From positions 13,146,109-13,210,108 of the forward strand of contig NC_088325.1 of assembly GCF_910592395.1 (NCBI RefSeq): a stretch of DNA of 64,000 bases, read 5' to 3'. Below are positions 1-13,900 of the stretch, in pieces. This DNA comes from Lineus longissimus. Taxonomy: Eukaryota; Nemertea; Pilidiophora; Heteronemertea; Lineidae. A program made the translations under genes and the position numbers. The notes under the pieces are model-generated. The model saw nothing but the letters and a program-made list of their open reading frames with translations, had not been told where the DNA came from and searched no databases. Within the stretch, counting starts at the first letter, position 1, and each line of letters begins with the position of its first letter.

Positions 1-3000
1 GACGACATTATGAATAATACCAACACTTAAGACTTCCCTCACAATATATCATCGCTTTATTTCCTTTATATTCATAAATACCGTACTTACCCAACACAAT
101 GCCATCCTTAGAATTACTCCGCGGTGGCCTCCTCACCCACGTGCCGCAATTGCCGCTTTTGTCTCTCAATATGGCAACTCACGCCTTTCATGTGAATTCA
201 ATTCTTCGTTTTCAACCAATTGTAAAATTACCAAGATTTCACACTGTCTGATCAAATATGTTTATTATTCTCGACCTATCATTCACGATAACAGGATTTT
301 GCATTACGAGTCATTAGGCGTGAAATATCATGTCTGGAGCTAATTTTAGAATATTTTTTAAAATATAATATATATATAGATATATTTCAATGCGTTCCAT
401 TGAATCATCTCTCATCAATATCGAGGTGTTGACTAGCAACATCACAATGCTAAATCTATCAAGTAAAAGCACGAACATTTCCCATGTCTGCAAAGTCTCG
501 CAAATACATCTCGGCACTGAAAGCTCCGAGACCTTCAAGTCCAACCCATCTGTTGAAACACGACCACCTGTAACTGGTTTCTCGCTGGCCTAACCTCTAT
601 TGGACAAGGGACCAACTTTTGTTGTCGGTGAAGAAGGGTCATTTCCCTTTCACTATCAGTGGGACGTTCATATTTTTGATAGTTCACGAGATATCACCTT
701 TAAGAGATTTCGTCAGTGAAGGACCGGTGATCGGCACGGATGATTTGGCTTCTCGGAATAGATAAGAATCTATATTTTATTGAAGAAAACTGTGAACATT
801 GTCCGTGCAGGTGTTGGGTTCCTTGTTCGTGCACCTGGGAGAAATCTTGGAACATCACTCGGCAGATAATTACAGGTTGCGTAGTAAAAATTACGGGGTT
901 GCAACACGTCACCCGAGACGAACTGTGCAGCTGAGAATGTAGACGACACACTCCACGCAGCCGTGAAGGATCTGCGATCATGCGCGATGTGCAATTCTCT
1001 GATTGAGTCTCCGGTGCTGGATGACGTCATCGTGAAGGGACGACAGATCTTCGTTGTTCGTACATTGACCAGGACATCTCTCGGCCCCTTGGACTGGTTC
1101 TTCCTCAATTTCAAAGCTAGTCTATCATAATTCCACGGTCCAAAGAATCATTTTATTAGAGAGTAATCTTTGGACTGATTCTCCATCGCACGTGAGAGGC
1201 TCCCAGTAGGCCTATTTTCTAGGACAATTGATTTGTTCTCAAAATGTTGTCCGACAATCTCGAAAAGCTCTCTCGTGTGTATCTATAGTTCAAATTAGTT
1301 TATTCCATGAAATCATATCGCTACGGTCACTTAGAGTACAATAATTATAGACGGTGACCTGATTCAGCGACTCTACTTGACGGCCATTTGACAGCGCGTA
1401 ATCATGTCAAACAGCAATGAAATAATGTTGTTATCAACTGTGCTCGTCCTTTCAACTTAAGATCTCAGTTGGCCAAACTCGCAAACGCAAAAAAATAACG
1501 TGATACGTTACGTTTTGTTGTCCATTACCTGGCAATTGAAAGGATTCAGGCTTGGCCCAAAACACGGTCTATTGTCTTTAAACAAAGCCCGCTCGCGCCT
1601 AGGCCTAAATTCTCTTGTTCTACTATTCTCTCAGGATGTACCAGGTCAAATCTTAACGTTGACCCCTACCTAAATCTTTCATGGGGGTCTGGCTTAGACC
1701 GGCAAGGGCTGATAAATGTAGCCTAATGTGATCATTAATCCTTTGAACAGATTCGTATTTGCTGCTTTTCTGTAAAACCTGCTATCATATCAGTACCCAT
1801 TAGTTTCTTTAGAGCATTACAGTGACTCCTCTAATGAGTCACTGTTCTTAGATACTCAAGCGTATACCTTTCACAGTAGGTGGTCACAAAATTAACCAAC
1901 TCGCAACTGTATAGTACAACACGACTCAATGATATACTGTCAACGGCTCAGTCACTTTTCTCCAAAAATAACAATAGCCTCGGCTAATTTTCTCGGATAT
2001 GCTCGTAAAATAGCAATATTTTATTTACATAATGATACCCCACGCGCCATCTTGGATGACGGGTGCATAAAAATTCATAACAGATTCAGCTGAGCGAAAC
2101 GGCACAGGATGTTCTTCGAGGAAGAACTTCATTTCTCTTGGCTTTCGTTTATAATGATTTAATTGTCCAAGATAATGTTTAACATTTTGTTCGACCTGCC
2201 CCGGAACCTAAAGCATCGTCAGTCATGATTGATGGGCCTTGTTATTTTTGGGTTGCAGGTGATTTATTCCCAAATGACCCAAGCAGCCAAGCGAAACGCT
2301 GCTGAGTTGTCTCTCTCTCAAGAAGAGAATGATTTACTGACATGTTGTTAAACTTGTGGTGGTAAAAAGTCTTTTAAAGGCTTGAAAACCTTAGTTTTCA
2401 TGAGTGTAGAACTGTGATAATCGATTTTTTCAGCTTAAGCCGATGTGAAAGTAAATTTAGTCCCCCGATGTATTGCTTGCTGATTGTCCTGGGTTTACAG
2501 CCAGTTTTATGCTAGCGTAGAGAGGAAAGCTGCTGATTCGACAGACAACGTCATGTGACCGCTCCATTACAACTTATGTTGCCCGGTGACGACACGTCCG
2601 CGGACAACATCATTATTTACGAACCTTGCGGTACTTATTCCTGTGATGATTTCGATATTTTTCTCGATTTGGCGCTGGGTTCGTTTGATCAAAGCGTGAA
2701 AATATGAATGAAAATTCTGAACTGTGGACATTATTCCCAAACTTATGAATGGCCATTGTCAAGAACGTATGAATGATATCTCTGATCTTAGAACATGATC
2801 AAGAATAACCTTACCGTTTCAAACAAAGCTGTTTATCGTCTGCATTGTGTTAAAATAGGCCCTAGACGGAAGTCTTTATTATCATCTCTGTCTTCTTGCT
2901 CGGTTTAACAATGGTGGCGCCGGAAGTGCGACAATGGCGGCCATCTTGGACAATGGACCGATTTTCAAAATACATACATATTGTTGATTGACAATGAATG

Positions 3001-6000
3001 TATGACAATGATAGAAAAAGGTATTGTTGTAATTTATAAGAATGGAGAACAGGTTTCATTATTTCTTCGATATATCATTGGATTCAATGTAATACACTAA
3101 GTGTCAGAAGTGATACCTCTGACAAATGTTTGAGAAAAGACTGCGAGTTTTCATTTCTATATCATAAGTAACATTGGAGGGTCGTATTCTATAATCTCAA
3201 GCGTTCGGCTGAAACTTCAAATCTCAGTGTTTGCTGGATTTCACTGAGGTAAGTACTTTAGCTGCTTCTAAACAACCAAATGATCATTGCACGTTGAGTG
3301 GTCCCTCGTCCCGATCCGGCATGGTTGGATTTCTTGATGATATAAAAAAAATGAAAGCAGTTATATAACGCTTACGATGATAGAGATTATGTGTATTACA
3401 AAACAACCGTTTCCATTGTACCAGCTTTTTCTTTCAGGGATAGAGGGGAAGGGGTCTTACTGTGGTAAAGATCTTCACAAAGTTTATCCACGTTATGAGA
3501 CACTGCTCTAGTGGATAACTTGCTCTAGATGGTCTAAACTGGGACGTCAAACTATCACGACCATCGTTACCAAGGGTCACCAAAAACTAGTTTTCAGTAT
3601 GCAAATTTTGGCAGATTTTTGATGGATGGAGGACCCCTCCCCTTCCCTGATCAAAAAGCTGGGGCCTGATTATTTTTCAGCGAAATAGTTTTTTTGCTTT
3701 TCGGCACGGACTGCATGAACTGCGCTTCATTTCACTACTAGGCCATGAGTCATGTCTGCGGTCTCGCTCTCTAAGCTGATGACATCGTCAAAGGGCCATT
3801 TTACCATTTCACGAGTAACGTTCACCAGTTTTGATATAATGACCGGAAGACACCATTGTTGTTGTAGCCAAACAGTACCTTAATCGAGATAACTTATCAA
3901 TTGGTTACAAAACCTTTATGTCAAGGTAAGAGCGGCCATTATATTTCTATTATTCGTTCTCGTGATTGAGAACTCATTGAAAACAACTGTTTTTAATAGC
4001 TTTGAAGTAATTTCTTAGCAGAAATAAAACACATTATGTGCCATTTTAGTTCAATTAGACAAGTATAAAACGTTACTGCGTGCTTTGAGTTAGAGATTAC
4101 CACTTATCCCTCGACGACCAATTGGTATTGAAACCCGTTTCAACGTAACTTGACTCAGGATAACACACAAAACCATAGGCATGTTGTAAAGAAAACTACG
4201 TCTTGATGCAGTAATAGAGACATTCTGATTGGTGTCGAGTCAACCCGAACTAAGATCTAAAGCTTGACAATGTACAAAATGTTAGGTAATTTTAGGTCAA
4301 GTAAGGATGGACATTTTCCACAATTCCCTCTTCAAATCAACCATTCATTTCTCTTTGTGTTTCCAACAATTGATTACATTGGCTAAATCGCTTATTCCCT
4401 TGCCATTATTCCTTGTCTCTGACCATAAACCTATGATATTACAAGGGATTTTCTCTCCTGTCCCGACTGGGCAACACCCCCGCAAATCAGTCACGGGCAT
4501 CAACTTCAAATGAAGGCATAACACTGTCTACACTGGGCAAACATGACCTGTATTCAGCATTTCAAACTTTTTCAATTTCTAGCGTCAAAAGTCTGGCGAT
4601 ATAGCATGAAACGTGTTAGAGTATTGTAACTTCATCGCCATAAATCTGCTCTCTGTGGTTGCGAATGGTAGAGCATTGTTCTCAAACTGCAGGTGATCGG
4701 TTTGATATTTGCGGTTGCTGGTGAATTCCCGAATGAAATCGCCGAAATAAAACTAAATGGTCGGACAACACGAAACAACATTTTGAGACGCGAGATCCAC
4801 CCAAGTCATCTTAACGTAGTATCAACTGCACATTTCCCATATCGAAAGTGATAAAATGTCACACCATTGGTATCACTCGACTCGACACTCATGCTACCTG
4901 TGCAATAATTGGCATTGATTAATCGAGACTGTATTTGGACGAGTCTATTGTCATTTCGATGATTTCATTTTATTCCGACATTTTTCATTTCGTTTCGTTT
5001 ATTCCGTCTTCCATCAGTAACCGACATTCGTTACGCTTTGATAGTCTTCCCGATAGTTGATACTTTGTAGGGTTTGTTTTGACTGAGTAATGAGTAATGA
5101 TTCTTTAAATAGAAGTACTGATCATTGCATTGGGGTCGCTTATCTTAGCATTCAAATATTAGTTTTGATAATCTCGGCCAAAGTAGGTTTTCATGGTCAG
5201 TGGACATGCCATGAGTTGTATGCTCAGAAGAACCCTTTGCAAATGTCATAAGAAAATGTTAAAACATTTCAATACCAATTGCTTGAGAAAAAATGACTTC
5301 TGTACAGCATATCCGCCAAATCGTCACTCGCGCATCGATATGGTCCTATTCAAATAAAAGTTCTGAACTGACTAGTGAGACCACACTCATATTCTTAAAT
5401 ATCTTATCAAAAAGCATATTTCTGTGATGGCCTGACTCTGTAGATTTAGAATCAACCACATATTGAGAATTAATTCCACTTCGATCCATCCCAGCCTTAT
5501 ATATTTACCACAACTTGACATTTTAATAAGCTCTATTTGTCTAAGCCACACTTCCGGTCGTGGATGAATACAAGTCTCTGCCCAAAAGTTGGGACGAGAA
5601 TTTTTTATTTTTTTCCATTTTACCTTGCCATTCGACAATGTCATCCGCTCAGCAACCCGGAACTCCCTCGCATCTTGCTGAGTATAGGTGACTTGGTACA
5701 GCGCAACAAGATGGCCCAATTCCTCATCTGCAAATAGTTGTGTAACCTGGCGCAAATTTGCCATAATTTGCAAAACTCCGTGATATGATTAAGTCATTTT
5801 ATAAAGGCCTACTTCCTACAAATTGGAACCTGTCGTGTCATAGAAACGTCAGGTTGGCAACGCAAAGTGCAAGTTATCTCCTCAATAATGCAATATTTCC
5901 TTTGTGTTTTTCTGAAAGAACTGAAGCACTGATGTAACATACATTTTTACTAAATTACTATTACGACCACTGACATGCTACATCCCGTATATATTGCGCT

Positions 6001-6060
6001 ACGATATCACACCCTGTGAAGGAACACTCTAAAATTATACTACGCGATCACGGGTTTTGC
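1..6060. other. AT-rich stretch with no supportable gene
   Basis: I see no coding exon with family resemblance in this stretch. Open frames are short, overlap on both strands and show no recognisable domain. The longest, about 128 codons on the minus strand near 5.4-5.8 kb, matches nothing I know. The only structure I can support is a short perfect hairpin near 1.82 kb. This may be intergenic DNA or a long 5' intron of a gene to the left or right. Confidence 0.5.
1819..1845. repeat. perfect 10-bp hairpin
   Basis: The arm ACAGTGACTC is followed by a 7-nt spacer and then by its exact reverse complement GAGTCACTGT. The arm includes an AP-1-like TGACTC core. It could be a small fold-back or chance; no flanking element was recognised. 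Confidence 0.5.
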
Positions 6061-6252
6061 CTTATGTATGGCAGATTATGATATGATGATCATTGAAGTA
6101 ACGTACTAAAGTTACGATATTGCAGATTGTGATATGATGATCACTGAAGAAAGTCACTATATGGCAGGTTATGATATAACGATCGCTGAACACGTGCTTA
6201 AGTTACTTCGTGCATGTCAGGTTATGATATAACGATCATCATTGAAATAACG
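6061..6252. repeat. degenerate short tandem repeat, about four copies
   Basis: Four successive copies of a roughly 40-58 bp unit built around GGCAGATTATGATATGATGATC and its variants, each followed by a CTGAA or TTGAA block. Copies differ by substitutions and small indels, so the array is old. No coding potential is seen. Confidence 0.6.
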
Positions 6253-9200
6253 TTCAGAAATTCCCTATTGCATATTTTTATATATACGGCCAAATCACAT
6301 AAAAGAAGGAAGTTTTCAAGCAACCTCACCAGTTTGCTTCCCGTAGTTACGCACTTAACTTATCAAATTTCAACCTGTAGCAAATTGAATTAATCACGGC
6401 CACGCCTATTTCAGGAAATAATTCCAAAGCTTTTTCTCCAGGAAGCGGCCAGCAAATCGCAAACTGGCATCCACAACCACGACAGCTCTTTTCCTCTCAA
6501 ATTCCCCTTTCTTTACTCAAGCCAGTTTGAGATACGGATCGGAAAATTGTTTAAGATTACAGAAGTGATTGTAATCAAACTCTGACACCATAAAATGAAC
6601 TTGCACCGAGCATTGGCAACACATTATGAACAAAAGATGAACAAAAAATTGAATTGAATAGCTGATTGGCTTTTGACCGTAGCGTGAAGTTTGAAACTTT
6701 CAATGATCGGATGAAAGAATGGCTGTCAGCTTGATACCAGCTTTTCAAAAGATACGGATCAGTTAGAAAATTGTAACACCGTAAGAATGGATATGTCCCC
6801 AGTGAACTTAGTGACAATACCGAAAGAAAGAAATAATCTGAGGAAGCTAGTGTTGGTTTTGATCTAGGTGTGAAATAGTACACTTCCTTTGTAAAATTTC
6901 TTTGATGATTTTGATATTGACCAACCGTAACTATTTCCTTAATTTCTAGGCGGACAATTACCATATCACCTTTCCTCACTCATATGGTACCCAGACGCTG
7001 TCGATACGGATATCAAGATTCTGATCAGAAGATTGTCTTAGATCGTTATCTTAATTGCAGCTTTTTTTTATGGAGTTCACCAAGGCAATTTAAAAGTGTC
7101 AGAATTCACACCATGTTTGAATCATTTTTTGATTGAAACGTTTCAGGTTATTTGGGATCTTTTTTGCTGATGTCATAGGTCAAAAGTGAAAGGATGTTTT
7201 TTGTCAATCCGATAATGTGCTCTTGAAGACGAATTTTCACAATAGATTTAATTGTTTCCTTCTTAATGTAAGGATTATGATTTCGACGATGATAAGCACA
7301 ATTCCTGGTTTGATGTTACATCCATCTTGTGAATCAGCTTCCCTCCTAATAAAGTGTTAACCTGGTATTGTATCCCTTTCATCGGAGCAGGTCACTGACG
7401 ACAAATTGTTACTTCACAGATCCTAACGGTGACAGATAAATACCTTGATTGTAATCAGATTTCGACATACAAAGATTGCTTTAATTGACCGTGGTCTGAA
7501 ATATGATGCATCCAAAGATCCTTTCTACAGCTAGGTTTTTAAAAGATTCAATAGGCATTTTTTTGTCAGTTTGATACCGTGTTATTAAACCCAATTGTCA
7601 AAAATACTCTCAGCATATCACTTGGTGACAAGAGGAAATTCTGGGATTACATCCTGAAAGGGATCCCTTCTTCTGGTACGGTGGTGTTCGCGGAAGTGTT
7701 TCCCTTTTACTGAAGCTGGTCACTGAGGGCATGCACTTGTTACAGCGGGAAGGAAATGATAATTTGCCAGCCACAGGATACCCTAAAAGTCTCACAATGA
7801 AATGAAAATGAATACCTTAATTCCTCTTCTTTGGATGGTCATTCACAGTGTCCTTCATTAAACTAAGGGGAAGGCAGGTTCACTTGTTCAATAGACTCGG
7901 GAGAAATTCTTTTGGGGGTAATTACAGAATTTGATTACGATGATAAAAACGATGGGCTAGGATATCCCCGGTCGTCGAGGACAACTTCTTGAAACCTCTT
8001 GGCTCTCGGGGCAGCTCGTACCCTCATCGTAACCTTACTCGCAAGCTTGTCGACGGCTAAAGCGTGGCGTGGCACCAGAAACATTGATTACATAAGCAAG
8101 ATTCGTTCAATGGTAGTAAGGAAGATGAGAAAACATCCCAGGAAGTATCTTACTAAAGTTTTGATCGTGTTCTTAGATTGTGAATCCTTGAAAGAAAAAA
8201 GGCTTTTGTTTTTTTCCACAATCGCTGTTGCAGTGCATACACCTGTCCAGAAATGGGGCGCTGAGTGTCCGAAATAGTGATGTCATAAAGGGAAACTAGG
8301 CCTTATGGTGGAGGGACAAAGGAGATAGTCATGGTTGACCAACACACTTGAATGCCTTTAATGACGGACAAGGGGGAAAACGTTAGTTCCAATGCAAGCC
8401 ACCAATTTCGGGAAGCATGCCCCCTTCCACCTGGAAATAGGAACCTACCTTATTTGTCCAGTGATGACTGAAGTTATGTGGTTATATAGGACCATGAATA
8501 TCAATATCACAGAGGTTAACCTCATGATAGAATCGCGTGTTCCCTGGACACTCTATCATTGGACATTTGAAACCTTTACACCGCCATATACCAGCATGCG
8601 TCGATGGGGACGTGTGCGATGAGGTGCAGTCGAAATAAAATATCGCCCCAACAACGGACTCAAAATAGGACTGTTTTATTTTTGTGTTTGCTCTAAATAA
8701 AGTCTCAGATAAACCCAACCCGAACACGAATATACAATTGACAGAAAAACCCATATTGATATTTGGGTGATAAAATATCGTATCAAAACAGACCACCCGA
8801 GATTGGGGTCAGAGTTGCTAGTGTCCAAGACGCCCAGGACAGTCAATTTGTCTATGAGGGACAAAACTCGGTGTCAGATCTGACAAAAAGGACAACACAT
8901 GATGTATTGTTCTTTGTATTGTAACAAAGACATACAGATTCGTCTTGGTAAGCATCTTGAAGGTGGGCTTGGACGAGTGGTGATTCCTGGAAATTGGTGA
9001 GGTCGGCGAAACAGTCTAGGTCTTAGTATCTAGGTTTGGTCAGGTTCTGCAAAAATGTCTGTATTTCTAATGCACACAGTTATCCTTGCAAGTCCCGTGG
9101 TTGAATGCATCATATCTATTTCTGAATGAACGTATGACTGTTAAAGAGCATGGAGGAAGTTGATAGCTGTTGATATCTTGCTTGTTCGAATTGTCACGTT

Positions 9201-10710
9201 TCTGATTAAGCTGAGTGAGACCTCTAAATAGTCACTAAAAGTTAAATTGTCGATTCGTGTACATGTATGAGAGTGTTGATAAAATTGCTGTGGACCCGTA
9301 TTGGACAGACTTCCGAGATCCGGGAATCGGCAAGGGCTAAAGCTTCATGGAATTGAGGCTCAAAGCCCCGCACCAATACTGTCCCAATGTTGTAACAACT
9401 GGTATATCTCACTGGGACTGCCAAAAATATTTTGGCTCATACGTCCCTAATTTCCTTACGACACAGCCGACGTCTTATCTTACGTTTGAAGGACCCCTGA
9501 AGGTCCTGTATTGAGAATGAAATCAAGTGCACGCACTCGCCCACGCGTGCGAAACTGCATAAAGAAATATGATTAGGTCCTTGACGAGCAAGTCCTAATA
9601 ACTATCGGAATGTCAGCGATGTCAATTGGAGGTGTTGCGAAGCCCGCATCACTCAGACTCGAAGCCAAATCGTAAGTTTTCTAAGAAAAAGTGACCATCA
9701 CGAACTTAACAGTCTGACATGTCTGACAAGTTTATGCAACAGTAAATGGCCATGGAAACAGATGCTGGAGAAATTCCGCAAATAATTCGCATGTTTCTCT
9801 CGATGACTGTCGCAAAGTGATGTCGTGAAAAACGTCTGCTTCATCTAATCTCTCGTCCCCAGTTTCCATCACTGCATCTCTGAAGCATGTGCATGCACAT
9901 GGTTCCGGTGTCTTTTTCTCCTGCGGTCAGGTTGTCACTTCCTGATATTCAGGTATTTTGTTGATTTCTTACCCAGGTCGTAACCAGAGTTTACCTAACC
10001 TGTTCGTAATTAACTAATTTAGCTAAAGTGGTGCTAATTATCTTGTTAAACTTTTAGTAAAAGTAGAGCAAGTTTTCTTGGTTTCTATGTAGAGTCGAAA
10101 ATCTCATAGCCAGATGGAATTGCAAAAAACAGTCGGCTCTTCAAAAGTATTGTGTGCCTTGCTATTTCTTGAATATGTAAGTCAGAGAATCTTCCTTTGA
10201 ACCATCTTGACATACCAGGCCATTTCACTCGATACATACATCGAACCGTTCTGTAGACCCTGCTTGCAGGAGGTGGCTTTTGAACCAGAGCCCTTTTTAG
10301 GGTAGTTTTGTAACTCATTGTCGAACATTTGTAAATGAAAGATAAGGGGTTATTGCGTGGGTCTTTTTTCAGGCAATAGGTCGGAATCGGTTGGCCACAA
10401 TACCACATGTACGAGTAACTAAAGCAACGTGCCGAGCCAAGTAAATTTGTATATATGACACGATTGTTATATTCTGAATTTTTTTCCCTTCTTCAGAAAT
10501 GTGGCAATAGTAATGATGAAAATGATATAAAAAGGGGTGTAGAAAAGTAGAAAATAAGATTTGGAATAGTGATTCTAAGTCACGATCATGCTTTTTTCGC
10601 CTTGTTGGCGAGTGTCAGTGTGATTTGGCAAACAGTGGGCCAATGCTGACCCAAATCCGGGCCGCCCCAATGACTATATCTCACCGAACCCAGTGTCCTC
10701 AGCCCACGAA
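6253..10710. other. gene-poor stretch
   Basis: No exon or RNA gene is supportable here. The block GATACGGAT followed by AAAATTGT or AGATTGT recurs near 6.53, 6.75 and 7.00 kb, which hints at a very decayed repeat of about 230 bp. The rest is unstructured AT-rich DNA. Confidence 0.4.
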
Positions 10711-10954
10711 GCCAAATTCATAAAGGGCGTTTGAGGGTCAGACGCGTGTAACTTATCCCTGTTCAGTTTCAGGGCCTATTCATATTCTGTGAAGATTTAC
10801 ATGAGGGACCTGAATCTGTCTATTCAGTAGTTAACGTCTCTCCAATCAGTTTCAGGGCCTATTCATATTCTGTGAAGATTTACATGAAGGACCTGAATAT
10901 GTCTATTAAGTAGTTAAACGCTGTTTTAAGCTAAACGCCCTTTATGAATTTGGC
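10711..10954. mobile_element. fold-back MITE-like element with internal duplication
   Basis: The left end starts GCCAAATTCATAAAGGGCG and the right end is its reverse complement, giving terminal inverted repeats of about 22 bp. Between them a roughly 70-bp block, starting GTTTCAGGGCCTATTCATA, occurs twice in tandem about 82 bp apart with few differences. There is no open frame of note, so any transposase would act in trans. The superfamily is not identified. Confidence 0.7.
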
Positions 10955-13900
10955 CCATACATTTGGACATATTGCTTTGGACATGTCTCAGATCAGTAGA
11001 TCAAACAGTAAACGTATTAAAGGCTTTCGATTACAAACGTTCTAAATTTATCTCAAATGTTACTTAAAATAGGCCCATTGACGTCAAGCGTGGATTAGTC
11101 GATCTGAACTTCACGGATGTGACCCAAGTTTAGGTACAAACCCTTTAAATCTGCAACTTTTATAAAGGGTATAATGTGGACCCTGTAATTATAAGTAAAG
11201 TGAAGCCCTCAAAAGAAAACAGACTTGGACGTTTCCTAAAAATAAGGAACTTTTGTTATTTAAGTTTTGTAACCTTTCCTGGGAGTTACTATTAGTCAAA
11301 TAATGAAACCATTTAATCAAACTATCAACTTTATAAATGTTTTCTTTTCAATGGAGAGACGTTGACAAGAAATGAAATGTGTTTATATTTAGCTGGGCTG
11401 AGGGGGCTAAAGACACCTATACACGTAGCAGTTGTATGACCCCGGACACTGTCCCGAGTCCAGTAGCATATACAGGCGACTAGCGTTGTTACAGCCCGGT
11501 TCATTGGCATTCACCAACGTATCGCGACGTAAAAAGCATGCTGAGCTTCAGGGCCTTTCACTCAGTACACATACCGACCTTGTGTGCAAGGGACGGGTAG
11601 GAGCATACAACTGGCCCTCGTATTGAGGATGCACGAAAAGCTGCCAGGTGGAAGTCGACCTCACGACCTCACGAATAAAACACTCCTGCCAGACATGACA
11701 GCTCAAGTGTTTATAATTATTTTCGACACCCCCGTTTTATGTTTTACTAGGAAATATTCAACTTACTCATGTCACTGGACATGGTCCAAATTACTTATTT
11801 CTCAGGTCGCACAGGTTCGTTATCATTATTGCATTGGTCTAGGTGTTGCATTTTTTATCATTTAAGACGGCAGATACATGAAGGCCTATATTCAATATCT
11901 ATCTGATGTCCCTAATTTTGGGAAAATTACAGATTTACAGATCGCTATCCGCTGTAACCTTAGGCACGTGAAATAAGAGCTTAATATCTCCCCACAGCCC
12001 CCCCCCCCGCCCGCCAAATCGACTGACGAACACCCCCAGCCCCATCCCCATCCCACCCCCACCTCCTCCCCAGATATGCAGAATGTTATTTTACGTGTGT
12101 TGTCAGTGAGTCAAGGGGGGGCTGGGGATACTGAGCTATCCTTATACCTGTGCTGTGATGTTACCCCGTAAAGTGAAAGAGGCCAACAAATCGATGGGGC
12201 AGTTCATTTCTTTATTTTTTTGTGTAGAACCGTGAACATACAAGATGGGTTTTTTTCGAATTTATGCTCTGGTATCGGTATGTTACGGTATTAGAACATA
12301 ATACATTAGCTAAATTGATATAAATTGCCTCGGTGCAAAGACTGTGTGACCGGCAGGAATTTACGACATTGTCTAACCTTGGGTAAGACAGTAAGAGTCA
12401 TGTCTCAGGAATGCAGCCAAACACTGACTCCATATTTAGGCCAAGAAAGCCAAAACAATAACAGAAAGCAACGAACGTGTATTGACATTTTCACCGGTAT
12501 CAAAGGCCTGCTTCCACTTCAGCAGCGAGCGCCGGGAAACTGCTCAGATATCACAGGCGATGGTTGATATTATGAAAGAGACTTGAACGCGACTGAACAT
12601 GTAAACCACGGCTGTATTGGAATCTGGCTTTGATGGACGAAGAAGCCGGTGTAGAAGTAGAAAATGTCCCCTGGAAAAAGTGTCTGACCCTATTGTGTTC
12701 TGATGGATTACTGGGGTTAAGGACTCGGGCTGGTCCCGTTGGATTTTGAAGCTGTTTTTCGCAAACAATTTGACATTAAAGTTTATGGAATAAAAGCTGA
12801 TAAAAGTACATCTTTATTTGGGTCGGATGGTCATGATCCTGGGAAACTGAAGTAGCCCCAGTCATACCGTAGGAATGCAGTCATGGCTGTTGAGATTGTA
12901 TCTCATTAGAGGCCCTATGTAGGCCAAGCAAGTCAAAATAATAACAAAAGATGCCAAAGCGTCTCATGAGTCACTCGAATGCCGAGTTGTCATTTGAAAG
13001 TAATCGATCTTTGATCTTATCGTTGGATATAATTACATTATAATTTCTCTAATTAGAATGTCCTCATGCTATGAGTCATTGTTTGTTTGTGTTTGATAGT
13101 GAAATCGTGACATGAAAATGATCATTAAAATGAAATAACATTTTATTTTAGGGTTTTGACCTTCATTTTGGATAGTTTGGATTTCACGCTCATGCTCTGA
13201 TCGCGTGTGATTTGGATCTATATCAGAGTTTTTTCAATAGATTTATTGAAATATAGATTCCCCCTTGTCGAAAGACAGGCTCTGCTAAAAAGTTGTTCTC
13301 CATTAGCAGTGTTACGAATCTGAAGAAACTTAGAAAATACAATTAGGATCAAAACAACGACTGGTGACGAGTCCACGTTGCACTGAAAGTTTGTTGCGAT
13401 GTCCCCTGGACAGTCTGATATTTGATTGAGTGTAGGCGTGATTGACTATCTGGCTGGGGCAAGGCTGACTCATACACGAGTCCGTCTGACTCCGTACCAA
13501 GTTTTGGCAATAATATGATGATTTACGCCATGAATGACATTCCCTGTGTTTTCCTCTGCTCGAAGCTTACCAGTTCACAACCCCTTTACCCTTCTACGGA
13601 CATTGTCGGGTCGCTCGCTCTGCGACGACTCGGTACACGGAACACCTATAATATGAAGAGGAGGACCAGGTTTGCTTGCCTTGTGTTTACGGGGCCCGGT
13701 CCCAGACAGTAGGGGTCCGCTTGTTTCAGTATGCTAACCGGGAGGCTGGCCAACAATAATACAGACCACTTTACCAAAACAATGCATCATTCGTTTAGGG
13801 TCGAATGTCAACCCCCGGGGCCAATTAAATACGCGGGTGTGATTGCATGGGGTTGATCGGGGCTTCCGGAAGTGCTCCGTGGTTGATTTCATTGCCACTC

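Noticed and set aside
5387-5773. Minus-strand open frame of about 128 codons
   Set aside because: The composition is plausible for protein but there is no motif or family resemblance and no splice context; probably chance in AT-rich DNA.
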